This document shows positions 37,226-51,534 of a stretch of DNA of 64,000 bases, piece after piece (within the stretch, counting starts at the first letter, position 1; the number at the start of each line of letters is the position of its first letter). Both the position numbers and the translations under genes were made by a program. The notes beneath the pieces were generated by a model. It was not told where the DNA came from. It saw only the letters and a program-made list of their open reading frames with translations, and did no database searches. Origin of the DNA: Antennarius striatus (Eukaryota; Chordata; Actinopteri; Lophiiformes; Antennariidae); assembly GCF_040054535.1 (NCBI RefSeq), contig NC_090778.1, positions 12,183,501 to 12,247,500 on the forward strand. The letters run 5' to 3'.

Positions 37226-40200
37226 ATGAGAGGTGAGTGCCTCTTTAAATGTACAATAATGTACTCACAGACAACTACAAAGCTTTATTTGTGTTCTTTG
37301 CAAGAAGTTTGCATTCTGACCATCTGGGGGTTCACCCTCCTGCTGCTGAAGATCTCATCATGTACTGGTGATTCCAATGTTGGTAAGTAAAGGTAATTAT
37401 GGGTAGGTTAATTTATTATGATATTTTAATAGAATTTTAAGTAGTTTTATGTTAAGAGCTTAAACTATAATATATTAAACTATATATATTATATATACTC
37501 AAACTATATATATTTTATATATTATATACTCTGCTGGACAAACTGGAGTCTTTACATAGTGGTACATGCACATGAATGCAGATGATTCTATTCTTTGTTT
37601 GCAGTGAATCCCTGTTGCTACTTCCCTTGTCAGCACGCAGGAGTCTGTGTGAGGTTTGATACAGATCGCTTTGAATGTGACTGCACAGACACTGGTTTCT
37701 ATGGGGAAAACTGCACCACTCGTAAGTGAATTCATTTATTCACATCTAAACTTTCTCCATAACAGTCAACTATCTGAATGCCCACCAAAAAGTCATAAAC
37801 ATTAGACAAACTAAATAGTCTATCTGTTGCTTCCAGGCTAGGTGTTAAACTAAGCTAAACAGCTACTGGGTGTGCTTTTTATCATTATGTCATCATAATT
37901 ATACTTTTAAAATAGTTTTTTAAATTAACATGTTCTCTCAGTGTACGGGTCAGACATCATGAGAGTATCTGCACCCATGTTTTGTTAGGAGAAGGTCTTT
38001 TCCCCACAGAAGGTTAGACGAACCTTCATCTTCATCTCTGGCAATGGGGATTGCTGTACCGCCACTTCCCAGTTTCTGTGAATCAAAATTTTGATGTAGT
38101 TTTAAACTTATTCTGGTATGTCTTCAACAAAACATTTTTACAGCGGAGTTTTGGACCAGAATTCGCCAGATGCTGAAGCCTAGGCCCAGTTTTCTTCACT
38201 TTTTCCTCACACACTTCCACTGGTTCTGGAAGTTTGTAAACAGCTCTTTCCTGCGAGACACATTTATGAAACTGGTGCTCACAGGTATGCATTCATGTCT
38301 GTTTTTGTACTATTGGAGGGAAAATATTTTCACAAATGGCCTCAATAGAACTTCCTCAAATTATGAATATATTTGTGCAGATTTGTGCAACCACTTTTGT
38401 TTGTAGCATTGTTTAGTGTGTCATAATGTTTAAAGATGTTTTAAGCATTTGAAATTGAGCTTTTATGATGTTTTGAAACTCATCTTATAAACAAAGAGGT
38501 TTGGTGTAATCTGCTCCATCTTTGTTTTTGAATACCTTTGAATGTTTGGACTTTTTGTACTTATTTAAATGTTGTTTCCTTTTATGAGGCATTAATGTCT
38601 TCTATTAACTCATCCCTGACAGAAATTTGCTCATATTGCTGTACTTTGTTTTTATCTTTTTAAAGCCAGAACCCATTTTATTCCGAGCCCTCCAACCTTC
38701 AACAGCAAGTATGGATACCTGAACTGGGAGTCTTTTTACAACCTCAGTTATTACACCAGACTCTTGCCTCCTGTACCTGAAGATTGTCCTTTGCCCATGG
38801 GAACTATAGGTATACCTTTGACCTTGTGTTTTCACATATATGCTCATTACAGGTCTGCTTAGCTCCTCGCGCACCACATCTGTCAAAGGTTATATGGGTA
38901 TGGGGCTGCTCACCTCGGCTGATTTGACGTCACAGACATTTGGTTTGATTTGGGTGTACATTTTTCAAGTTTTAAGACCTCACGGCTAATGCTGATCTGT
39001 ACTGCTATTAGTTTTTTAGAAAAGTGTAAAACCGGTGAATCAACACTCAAATAATGAAGGATGAAGAGAAAAAGTTAATACAAAAAATCTAATTGATAAC
39101 ATAAAGACAACTAAAGTTAATGAGTAAATGGTCAAAACACTTTCCTAAAGAAAATGGAAAATGTTTGAAATGGTAATCAATGCGAAAAATTAAATATATT
39201 ATACATGAAAGTGGAAGTCCATACGCATATGTTTTTAAAAATATACATTAATGTAGCTTAAATTAAAGAAATATAGTACACATAAAGAAACACGTACATT
39301 ATTTTAGCCAAAAGTTAAAGATTTGTGGGTCCAATCCTGAATGAAACTAGTATGAGTGAACAATAGCCGACAGCACCTCGGAGAGCCATAGTGATATATC
39401 CACCATAAACATTAGCACATGCTACAGTTAACCACTTCTCCATGAAAGGGGTGTGTATCAGGAAAGGCAGGTGTTAACAAACAAAGCTCATTAGCATTTA
39501 GAGGTGCAGAGACAGAAACGGGCTGTTCTCAGCAGAACTCATTTGAGCAACTGAAATTCTGAAATTCAGTTTCAAGTTCAAGTTTACAGACCACTTTTGG
39601 TTAATGCATATGTAGTTCAACATATGACAGCTGTGTGCAATTGATTAGAAAGAGTACAATACGGGCCCTGTATTGACATGGGGGGGGGGCGGCTATTTTA
39701 TTACAGCAAAGCAACATAAGCAAAAAGCAAATAAAGGATAAATGGTTTAACATCTATATTATATCACTCAAAGCAGTAACTCAACCAAATCAAGAGTGTA
39801 ACAGCTACTGTACTTACACCTATGAGTATTTTCAGCCATCCAGGTTATGGTACACCTCTGTGCTAAATAAAGACAACTGGACTTCTATGGAAAGCTTTAA
39901 TATGTTTTGCATCTCATCCAAGAAGCAGATCTGAACTGGTGGGGAGTTCTACTTCACTGGGTTAAATATTTGGAAATATCTAACAGCATGTCAGACCTGA
40001 AGAATCCTCTTTGATGAGAAGCGACACACCTTCAAGCTTTTCCGACAACTTCAGTCAACTTTATTCAACGCAAAGACCGATTAAACAAATTGATTAAATA
40101 AGATTAAATGAATCAAAGAGGAACATTTGCTTCATTGGCCAAAACATCATGTGAATCAGTGCCATTATAACATTTTTACATGTCTGTCCACAGGAAAGCC

Positions 40201-43200
40201 TACTCTTCCAAATCCCAAACTACTTTTGCCTTTCTTCAAGAGAACTAAGTTTCGACCAGATCCTCAAGGAACCAGTGTGATGTTTGTTTTCATGGCCCAA
40301 CACTTCACTCATCAATTTTTCCAGACAGACTTTCAATCCAAGCGTGGCTTTACCAAGGCTTTAGGGCATGGGGTGAGAGATACACTTAGCATAAATTAAC
40401 TGCTTGTTCAAAAGCACTGTTGCTTGTCTGTAATTATAAATTTTTTAAGAAAAAAAAATGTAACTCTAATTTCAATTTAATTTTTTATTTCATGGTACAT
40501 TCAAACACAAAAGGGAGAGTGTTTTGTGTTTTGTGTTTTGTGTTTTGATGGGATTAGAGCGGTAAAGAGCTAGTCATTGCATGTTTTGTGTTGGGTACAT
40601 CACTCTCTGTAAATGCAGTGGACCCTGCATTTACCTGTATGATGTCTGTTGAATTGTCTGAGACCGAGAAAAAGAAAATTTGAAAGCTGAAAAGCTTGCC
40701 TTAATGTGTGTTTTATCATTTATCTGTGGTAAATAAAGACTTCTGGGAACGTCATCACTGGTTTGCACCACTGTGAACTCACTGTGGTTGCACTTGGAGT
40801 TTATTGTTATAACCAAACTGGTTCATGAAAAAATAAAGACAAGAAGCCATAAATCTATTACAAGCTACTAAATCCATGTTACCAATATTCTTGTGAATAA
40901 CACTTTCTGAATACAGATAATCTATTTCCCCTTATTTCTTTCAGATAGATGCAGGACATATATACGGAGGCGATCTTAGGCGACAACTTCATCTCCGACT
41001 TTTCAAGGATGGAAAACTGAAATATCAGGTGTCAAAACAGCACAAACTACAAGTGATTTTTATCAGTACAGTGGTGCATATAATTACTACATCATCACTT
41101 CTGGTTGTGAATACCTACTGTAACAACATTTTCATTACGTTTACATTAAGTATATTTGTGCATGACTGTATTCATTGGGCAAATGCAGTGCTAGCCTACT
41201 CAGGCTATGTCGCATTGTGCTAATCAGTTGTGTTAACTACTGTAGTTGCTTTTGAAGTTCAAAAACTTGCCTTATATCCATTTATTTATAGTAGGTGCCA
41301 TGTATTGTATTTCTTCAACTCCATCACACTCAAATATGTCAGCTTTGATTGAACTGTTTCCTTCATGAATTCAAATTGAGGACATAAAACTTGAAAACAG
41401 CAAAACATTTTTAATGACTACATGGTAGCATTATCAGCAATGAGCTGATAATGGTAAAACAAAACAAAACAAAACAAAAAATTATGTGTGGAGTGTGTGG
41501 ACCCAGTGGATTGATTGACTTCAGACTCATCAGGGAAGGATGAAAAAATGTTTTGAGAACACATTTGAACAGTATTACAGTATGGCAGGTTGAGAAATGT
41601 GTGTGAAAAGCTGAACAAAACCTTGAAATACTTTGTTTATAAATGTATATTTGCTCCTTTACAGTTGATAAATGGTGACGTGTACCCACCTAAATTGTCT
41701 GAAGCCCCAGTGCACATGTTATATCCCAAACATGTTCCTCCAGAAGAACGTCTGGCCATCGGTCACGCTCAGTTTGGATTGCTGCCTGGCCTCACCATGT
41801 ATGCCACTTTATGGCTGAGAGAGCATAACAGAGTCTGTGACGTCCTGAAGGCTGAACATCCTACCTGGAATGACGAACAGCTTTTCCAGACGTCCAGACT
41901 TATTATTATTGGTAAGTTTAACGTTAGCTATAAATACTAGTGATAACAGCCAGACACTAAAAAAATTGCTTTCGTTCTTTTATTTCTATCCTTCAGGGGA
42001 GATAATCTGCATTGTAATAGAAGAGTATGTGCAGCAGCTCAGTGGTTACTTAATGAAACTGAAGTTTGATCCTGAAATGCTCTTCGATGCACAGTTTCAG
42101 TACAGCAACCGTATTGCTCTGGAGTTCTCCCTCCTCTACCATTGGCACCCACTGGTCCCTGACAGCTTTCACATTGATGGACATGAAATCCCACTGTCAC
42201 AGTTTTTGTTCAATACTTCCACTGTCTGGCGATTTGGGATAGAGAAACTGGTGGATGGCTTCTCTCGACAGCACGCTGGACAGGTATAAGTCTTATCCAT
42301 AGACCTTGTACAAGAACACGTCTGCTATACGTTCAAGTGAAGTGGTGGGCCAGGGTCCATAGTATGTATATATTTGGGTCATGACTGAAAGGACAAGATC
42401 CCAGATACAATCAGTTAAATTAGTTTCCTCTATAGGGTGGTTTGGTGCACCCTTAGAGATAGGGTGAGGAGCTCAGTCACCAGGGAGGAACTTGGAGTAG
42501 AGCCTCTGCTCCTCAGGATCTCCCTAGAAGACCTAGATCAGGCATCTGGTGAGAGGGAAATATTTTTTTTAAATTTTAATATTCTGTTTTGATCCCCGAA
42601 GCGAAATTAAGAATGCACACTCTAGCTAATGATTCAAACGCATGGACATCTCTTCTCAGATTGTAGCCTCCATGACCCAGGTCTGGATGAGCGGTTGAAT
42701 CTGGATGGATGGATAGATGAATGGATGGATATTTGGATTTTGTATATTTGGATGTTCAATGGTAATTAGTATGTTCTCTTCATGTCTGCATGAGTTCTCT
42801 GTGGGTCTCTGGCTTCTTCCTGTCTTCCGTTTGGCCCCACAATTAGCTGGCATCTCATCCGGGGTGTAATCTACTTTCAAAATTAGCAAGCTGAGATAGG
42901 TTCTAGCAGACTTGTGAAAATGGATGGATCGTTTATTCATATTAAACTCTAATAGAAATCATTGAGAAAATGCCAAATATCCATCCATCCATCCATCCAT
43001 CTTCTTCCGCTTATCCGGGGTCGGGTCGTGGGGGCAGCAGCTTAAGCAGGGAAGCCCAGGCTTCCCTCTCCCTAGCCACTTCGTCCAGCTCCTCCAGAAG
43101 AATCCCAAGGCATTCCCAGGCCAGCCGGGAGACATTGTCTCTCCAGCATGTCCTGGGTCATCCCCGGGGCCTCCTCCCGGTAGGACGTGCCTGGAACACC

Positions 43201-46174
43201 TCACCAGGGAGGCGTCCAGGAGGCATCCTAACCAGATGCCCGAGCCATCTCATCTGGCTCCTCTCGATGCGGAGGAGCAGCGCCTCGACTCTGAGTCCCT
43301 GCCGGATGACCAAACTTCTCACCCTATCTCTAAGGGAGAGCCCAGACACCCTGCGGAGGAAACTCATTTCAGCTCGTGGCCATAGGTGAGGGCAGGAACG
43401 TAGATTGACTGGTAAATCGAGAGCTCAGCCTTTCAGCTCAGCTCCTTCTTCACCACGACGGACCGATACAGAATCCGCATCACTGCAGATGCTGCACTGA
43501 TCCGCCTGTCGATCTCCCGTTCCATCGTACCCTCACTTGTGAATGAGACCCCGAGATACTTGAACTCCTCCACTTGGAGCAGGATCTCATCCCCAACCCC
43601 GAGATGGCACTCCACCCTTTTCCGACTGAGGACCATAGTCTCAGATTTGGAGGTGCTGATTCTCATCCCAACCGCTTCACACTCGGCTGCGAACTGCTCC
43701 AGGGAGAGTTGGAGATCACGGCTTGATGAAGCCAACAGCACCACGTCATCTGCAAAAAGCAGAGACACAAAACTGAGGCCACCAAACCGGACACCCTCAA
43801 CGCCTTGGCTGCGCCTAGAAATTCTGTCCATGAAAGTTATGAACAGAATCGGTGACAAAGGGCAGCCTTGGCAGACTCCAACCCTCACTGGAAACGAATC
43901 CGATTTACTGCTGGCAATACAGACCAAATTCTGACGTCGGTCGTAGAGGGACTGAACAGCCCTTATCAAGGGGTTCAGTACCCCATACTCCTGAAGCACC
44001 TCCCACAGAGCCCCCCAAGGAACAAGGTTGAACGTCTTCTCCAAGTCCACAAAACACATGTTGACTCCCATGCCCCCTCAAGGACCCTGCGGAGAGTGTA
44101 GAGCTGGTCCACAGTTCCACAGCCAGGCACTGTCCCCGACGTCCACGCGATGTTGCAGAGGCGTGCCAACCAGGACAGCCCCACAACATCCAGAGCCTTT
44201 AGGAACTCCGGGCGGATCTCATCCACCCCCGGGGCCCTGCCACCGAGGAGCTTTCTAACCACCTCAGTGACCTCAACCCCAGAGATAGGAGAGCCTGTCT
44301 CAGAGAACCCAGACTCTGCTTCCTCACGGGAAGTCGTGTTGCCGGAATTGAGGAGGTCTTCGAAGTATTCTCCCCACCGAGTCACAACGTCCCGAGTTGA
44401 CATCAGCGGTGCCCCATCCCCACTATACACAGTGTTGATGCTGCACTGCTTCCCCCTAATGAGACGTCTGATGGTGGACCAGAATTTCCTCAAAGCCGTC
44501 TTGAAGTCATCCTCCAAGGCCTCACCGAACTCCTCCCACGCCCGAATTTTTGCCTCAGCGACCAACAAAGCTGCATTCCGCTTGGCCAGCCGGTACCCAT
44601 CAGCTGCCTCAGGAGTCCCACCGGCCAAAAAGGCCCGATAGGACTCCTTCTTCAGCTTGACGGCATCCCTTACCGCCGATGTCCACCAGCGGGTTCTGGG
44701 GTTGCCGCCACGACAGGCACCGACCACCTTACGGCCACAGCTGCGGTCGGCCACTTCGACAATGGAGGTGCGGAACATGGTCCACTCAGACTCAATGTCC
44801 CCCGCCTCCCCCAGAACGTGGGTGAAGTTCTGCAGGAGGTGAGAGTAGAAACTCCTTCTGACAGGGGATTCCGCCAGGCGTTCCCAGCAGACCCTCACAA
44901 TACATTTGGGTCTGCCAGGTCGGTACGGCGTCTTCCCCCACCATCGGAGCCAACACACCACCAGGTGGTGATCGGTTGACAGTTCCCCCCTTCTCTTCAC
45001 CCGAGTGTCCAAGACATGCGGCCGCAAGTCCAATGACACGACCACAAAGTCAATCATCGAACTGCGGCCCAGGGTGTCCTGGTGCCAAGTGCACGTATGG
45101 ACACCCTTATGTCTGAACATGGTGTTCGTTACGGACAATCCGTGACGAGCACAGAAGTCCAATAACTCAACACCACTCGGGTTCTGATCGGGGGGCTGTT
45201 CCTCCCAATCACGCCCTTCTAGGTCTCACTGTCATTGCCCACGTGAGCATTGAAGTCCCCCAGCAGAACGATGGAGTCCCCAGTGGGAGCGCTCTCCAGC
45301 ACCCCCTCCAAGGACTCCAAAAAGGGTGGGTACTCTGAACTGCTGTTTGATGCATAAGCACAAACAACAATCAGGACCCATCCCCCCACCCGAAGGCGGA
45401 GGGAGGCTACCCTCTCGTCCACCAGGGTGAACCCCAATGTATATTTTGTCATATATTTTTCATACAGTTTTTTCTCATGTTGATAAATATTTTTTCTGTC
45501 TCAGATATGTGGCGGCTACAACAGTCATGAAAGCCTTCTCTATGTCTCAGAAATGGTCCTGAATGGCTCTAGAGAGGCACGTGTGCAGCCTTTCAATCAA
45601 TACAGAAGGAGGTTCGGTCTCAAGCCATACGCCTCTTTTAAAGAATTCACTGGTAAACTGGAAATTTTTTTTAAAATTATTTATCTTGTTCTATGTTTTA
45701 GTACAAGTTTGTGTTTTATGCTGCCATTTTTTAAATCTCAACTTTTATTTTTCTAATTTTATTGAAAAGGTAAGATTACACAGCAAATTAGTTGAGTGTT
45801 GTTGTTTTTCTCTTTTACAAACAGATAGCGAGGAAATGGCTAAAGGTCTAGAAGAACTTTACGGTGACATAGAGGCTCTAGAGTTCTACCCGGGTCTTTT
45901 ACTGGAAAAGCCAATCCCTGGTGCCATTTTAGGTGAAAGTATGGTGGAGATGGGTGCTCCCTTCTCTCTCAAAGGTGTGCTGTCAAACCCCATCTGCTCC
46001 CCTCACTATTGGAAGCCCAGCACTTTTGGAGGAGAGACAGGCTTCAACATAATCAAAACAGCTACTTTGAAGAAACTGGTGTGCCAAAACACCAAGTGGT
46101 GCCCATATGTTGACTACCACGTACCGCGAAATGAGGAGGAAGCAAAACCAAGACAGCCACCTTCTGAACTTTAA
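37226..46174 (+). CDS. ptgs1: Prostaglandin G/H synthase 1-like (cyclooxygenase-1), downstream tandem copy B
   Basis: Exons: 37226-37232, 37305-37382, 37605-37721, 38144-38284, 38666-38809, 40194-40372, 40945-41028, 41665-41911, 41997-42283, 45505-45652, 45825-46174. All GT-AG with matching phases; 593 aa. Exon sizes equal copy A except exons 6 and 11. Signal peptide, EGF module and catalytic domain are complete: R116, H202, Y380, H383 and S525 correspond to family Arg120, His207, Tyr385, His388 and Ser530. The four usual glycosylation sequons are kept, with an extra NGS. The usual GDNLERQ segment after the peroxidase helix reads GGDLRRQ. Channel positions 513 and 523 are Ile and Val. The C-terminus ends PSEL, near STEL. 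It lies 1.6 kb after copy A in the same direction, but exon 8 alone differs at about 19 of 82 residues, so the duplication is old. Intron 9 holds two LINE fragments. Confidence 0.95.
42430..42730 (+). mobile_element. Second LINE 3'-end fragment, same family, opposite orientation
   Basis: The stretch 42455-42545 (GAGATAGGGTGAGGAGCTCA, then the GGCATCTGGT motif) matches the reverse complement of the larger element at about 43245-43345. Near 42690-42730 it ends in GGATGGAT repeats, like the larger copy's tail. It is a small, diverged 3' piece in plus orientation, tail to tail with the larger insertion. Confidence 0.6.
42979..45447 (-). mobile_element. 5'-truncated, broken RTE/Rex3-like LINE in intron 9 of ptgs1 copy B
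   Basis: Read on the minus strand, the element begins inside an AP-endonuclease domain ([10 protein letters not shown] near 45250; then [13 protein letters not shown] and STDHHLVV). It continues through a reverse transcriptase with the catalytic FADD ([11 protein letters not shown], within 44071-43433) and ends in RT-tail motifs ([20 protein letters not shown]) and an ATGG repeat at 43000-42979. The reading frame changes at least twice and stops interrupt it, and a segment between the endonuclease-side ORF and [12 protein letters not shown] appears missing. It is therefore dead. The 5' truncation and simple-repeat tail are typical of target-primed insertion. The clade call is from remembered motifs. 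It is antisense to ptgs1 and wholly intronic. Confidence 0.85.
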
Positions 46175-46462
46175 ATCTTTAATTTTACTTTCCCTTCCAC
46201 TTTCTAAAATAATTGTTCTACATAACTTAACTGTAAAAAGATTCTTAAGCAACAGCAGAATAAGGTGTTGGGCAGAGAAGATTTGTCACATTTTCCACAA
46301 GGACAACCCAGATACTTAGCTCTGCTGCTCACCCCACAAATGCATGTTCCTCACAAGTGTGAGACTATTTTACTCGACTTTATGTCTGACTGTCACAAAT
46401 ATTATAATTATAATATCACTACTAAACCATTAAAAGCAGATGATATCATGTTAATGTACTAA

Positions 46463-46700
46463 ATAGGCTCTGTGATGCACTGGCGGGGCGTCTCCCCGCA
46501 TCTTGCCTGTAAGTCTGCTGGGATAGGCTCCAGCAACCCAAAGTGAAAGGAGTAGCTTAGAAAATGAATGAATATAATGTACAATAAATAAGAATAAAAT
46601 AATATCATATCATATTATCAGAACGTATTCAGCTGGTATAGGTTCCAGGAAGCCCCTGTGACCCCCAACCTGGAAGAAAAGCTGTAGACGAGAGGACGTT
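46463..46700 (+). repeat. Two short interspersed-repeat tails after ptgs1 copy B
   Basis: 46463-46580 carries GGGATAGGCTCCAGCAACCC, and 46630-46695 carries a diverged GGTATAGGTTCCAGGAAGCC version. Both resemble the 3' part of widespread teleost SINE-like repeats, and a related stretch is at 6530-6610. They may form part of the copy B 3' UTR if transcription runs this far. Confidence 0.45.
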
Positions 46701-46778
46701 TATTCTATACTGTATTAAAAGATTTAATTTATTTGGTTGAAGCTTAAAATAGAGGCATATTAAGGATATATTATTACA

Positions 46779-47060
46779 CCTCGTGCCCCGAGGTGCCCTT
46801 GAGCAAGGCACCGTCCCCCCTACAAGCTGCTCAATTGGGGCGCGTTCCTGAAGCCGCTGCCCGTCACTCTGCCTCCCTATGTGTGATGTTTGATGTGTGT
46901 ACTAACTGCTAACTGCATGCTTACAGGCCCCCCTGTGTGCTGTGTTTCACGGGGCCTGTGTATACACTGATTGCCATTAAAAAAACTAACACAAAGAACA
47001 TGTAAAAAATATACCTGAGTGACTATGTAATTTCCCTGCGGGGATTAATAAAGTGTACTT
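46779..47060 (+). mobile_element. 5'-truncated SINE (family 2) downstream of ptgs1 copy B
   Basis: It begins in the body (GGTGCCCTTGAGCAAGGCAC), lacks the tRNA-like head, and ends TTTCCCTGCGGGGATTAATA followed by TTC repeats. Confidence 0.75.
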
Positions 47061-47209
47061 CTTCTTCTTCTTCTCTTCTTCTTGTAAAAATGCATTCATA
47101 AATAAAATACAGTACAGACCTGGAAATGGTTATTTTCAGTTTAGCCTAGAGACATGTTAAGTCAACATACGTCGTGTTTTGAATGATGTTGTGTCTTCTG
47201 CAACCAATT

Positions 47210-48835
47210 AACAATGTGAGCTGAGGTATATCTGTACAGAGTTTCGCAAGATTTGGTGCTTGGACCTATTTTATTCTCAATATATATGCTTCTCTTTGGC
47301 AACATTGTTAGAAAACACTACAGTATATACTGTATATATTTACACTGCTATGACACAACCTGTCAGTTCAGCCAGACAAAACCACCCACTCAGCTAGATT
47401 CCAGTCATGTGGACATTAAATCCTGGGTGACCAAGAACTTCCTGCTACTAAATTAATGAAAGAGAAGTGATGGTTTTTGGTCCAAAACATCTCAGAAATA
47501 TTTGCTCTCATGATGTGGCTGACCATCATTCCTCAGGACCTGTTCTTCAATCCCCAAATGAAAAACCAATTGTTAAAGACTACAGTTTTTCCACCTTCAC
47601 AATATTGCTAAATATCAGGATCATATTAACCCCACAAGTTGAAGAAAAGGTAGTCCATGCCTTTGTTATTTCCAGTCTGAATTACAGTCAACCCTCGGTT
47701 TTCGAACATAATCCGTTCCAGAAGGCTGTTCGAAAAGCGCTTCTTTAGGTTTACACCATAAACTGCACTGTATACTGTTTACCATAAATAAAAAAGGGTA
47801 GAAGTAGACACTGTGTTTTATTTTAATATAAGATATCCTATCAAACTTTGAACATGAATGCGCTACATAGGAAGCATCCTGGCCATTCGAGTTCGCTCGG
47901 CTCCCAAGTGAGTCGCGTTCAGGTACGCTCTGCTTCTTTCGGTTTGGTCGTGAGCCGAATTTTGGTCGAGTTCAGAGACGTAAAATTCTCGGATTTTCTG
48001 GTTGACAACCGATTTGGTCGAGAACAGAAGCGTTCGAAAACCGAGGTTTGACTGTACTGCAATTCATTACTGTCAAGACAAGATTAAGAAATGGCGTTTC
48101 CCCTGTGCTTACATTTCTGCATTGGTTCCCTGTTAAAGCCATGTTAAATAGACTTTAAAATAATTGGCAAAATACTACTTTTAAAGCCTGTAACAGCCAG
48201 GCCCACTATGTCTTGAAGACCTCATTGTGTCATATTGCCCTGCTAGAACTGCAGCCAGTTTTGTTTGCAGATCCAAAAATTTTAAAAGCAGACTGGGAAG
48301 CATACCTTTCACTTATTAAGCTCCTTTATTGTTAAATCAGCTCCTTGATTCAGGTCATCAGGCAGACACCTGCTCCCCGTTTAAAAATAGACTGAAGATT
48401 TTTCTTTTCAACAAAGTCTATAGTTAATCCATCCAATAGCTATGCTCTCATAGGTCTAGACTGCTGGGGTAAAACCTCCCTTCCTCCACACTGAGCTCCT
48501 CCCTTTCCATTTTCCTCTCTATCTGTATACAGTATTCACATTATTCCATAACGACATAACTATAACTTACCATAACATTCATAACTAATTGACTTTCTTC
48601 CCCATAGTAGTTCATAGCAGTGCTCTCTCTCCTTCTCTACTTCTCTTCACCAGTCAGTCTGAAGGTCCTTCTGTCCATTGATCTGCAGAGCCTGAACCTC
48701 TGAATGTCGCCAGCTGAGCCTTTCATCAGCCCAGCGGTTATCATCACTAGTAGTATCAGCATCTTTAGTTTCAGTATTTCCTATATAGCAGCTTCCTAAT
48801 CAATAGCTTCATTATGAACCGCTGCATTGATTAAT
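47210..48835 (+). mobile_element. L2-like LINE reverse-transcriptase remnant, interrupted by a MITE
   Basis: Plus-strand translation gives VLGPILFSIYMLLFGNIV, a degraded active-site region, then SWVTKNFLLLN and VMVFGPKHLRN-like segments, and later SSLNY joined across the MITE to CNSLLS, all typical of L2/Maui-type LINEs. A 3'-UTR-like tail with CCTCCACACTGAGCTCC follows to about 48835. Stops and frameshifts are frequent, so it is inactive. The MITE at 47683-48056 splits it. Confidence 0.75.
47683..48056. mobile_element. Tc1/mariner-like MITE with TA target duplication
   Basis: 374 bp including the flanking TA dinucleotides. The terminal inverted repeats are 23 bp, one starting CAGTCAACCCTCGG and the other the inverse of CAGTCAAACCTCGG, with a single mismatch. 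The interior has no transposase. It sits inside the L2-like LINE; removing it with one TA restores the LINE codons Asn-Tyr-Cys-Asn-Ser. Confidence 0.9.
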
Positions 48836-51287
<2,452 letters not shown>

Positions 51288-51293
51288 TTTATT
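51288..51293 (-). terminator. Candidate polyadenylation signal of the IgSF gene
   Basis: AATAAA on the minus strand about 240 nt after the IgSF stop codon. It is the nearest canonical hexamer I found downstream; use is unproven. Confidence 0.3.
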
Positions 51294-51534
51294 GTTGATA
51301 CCTGTGTTGATTAAAGTGAACCGGACTTGTAGAAAAAGATTGAAGATGTTTAATTTCTCATCCAAAAGGCTTGTTTAATTCATAAATAACGTATTGCACA
51401 TTTGTATCTTATTTGATTCTTTGAATGTCAAATGTTATGTAATGTTATGTTATTTAAATATGAAAGCACATGCTAGTAGAATTCTACAGAGTAGGTTTGA
51501 GTCATTATGACTGTAGTGACACAGAGGTGGGAAC

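Noticed and set aside
43975-45162. 395-aa frame as a host gene
   Set aside because: Endonuclease and reverse-transcriptase motifs with frameshifts show it is part of a dead LINE.
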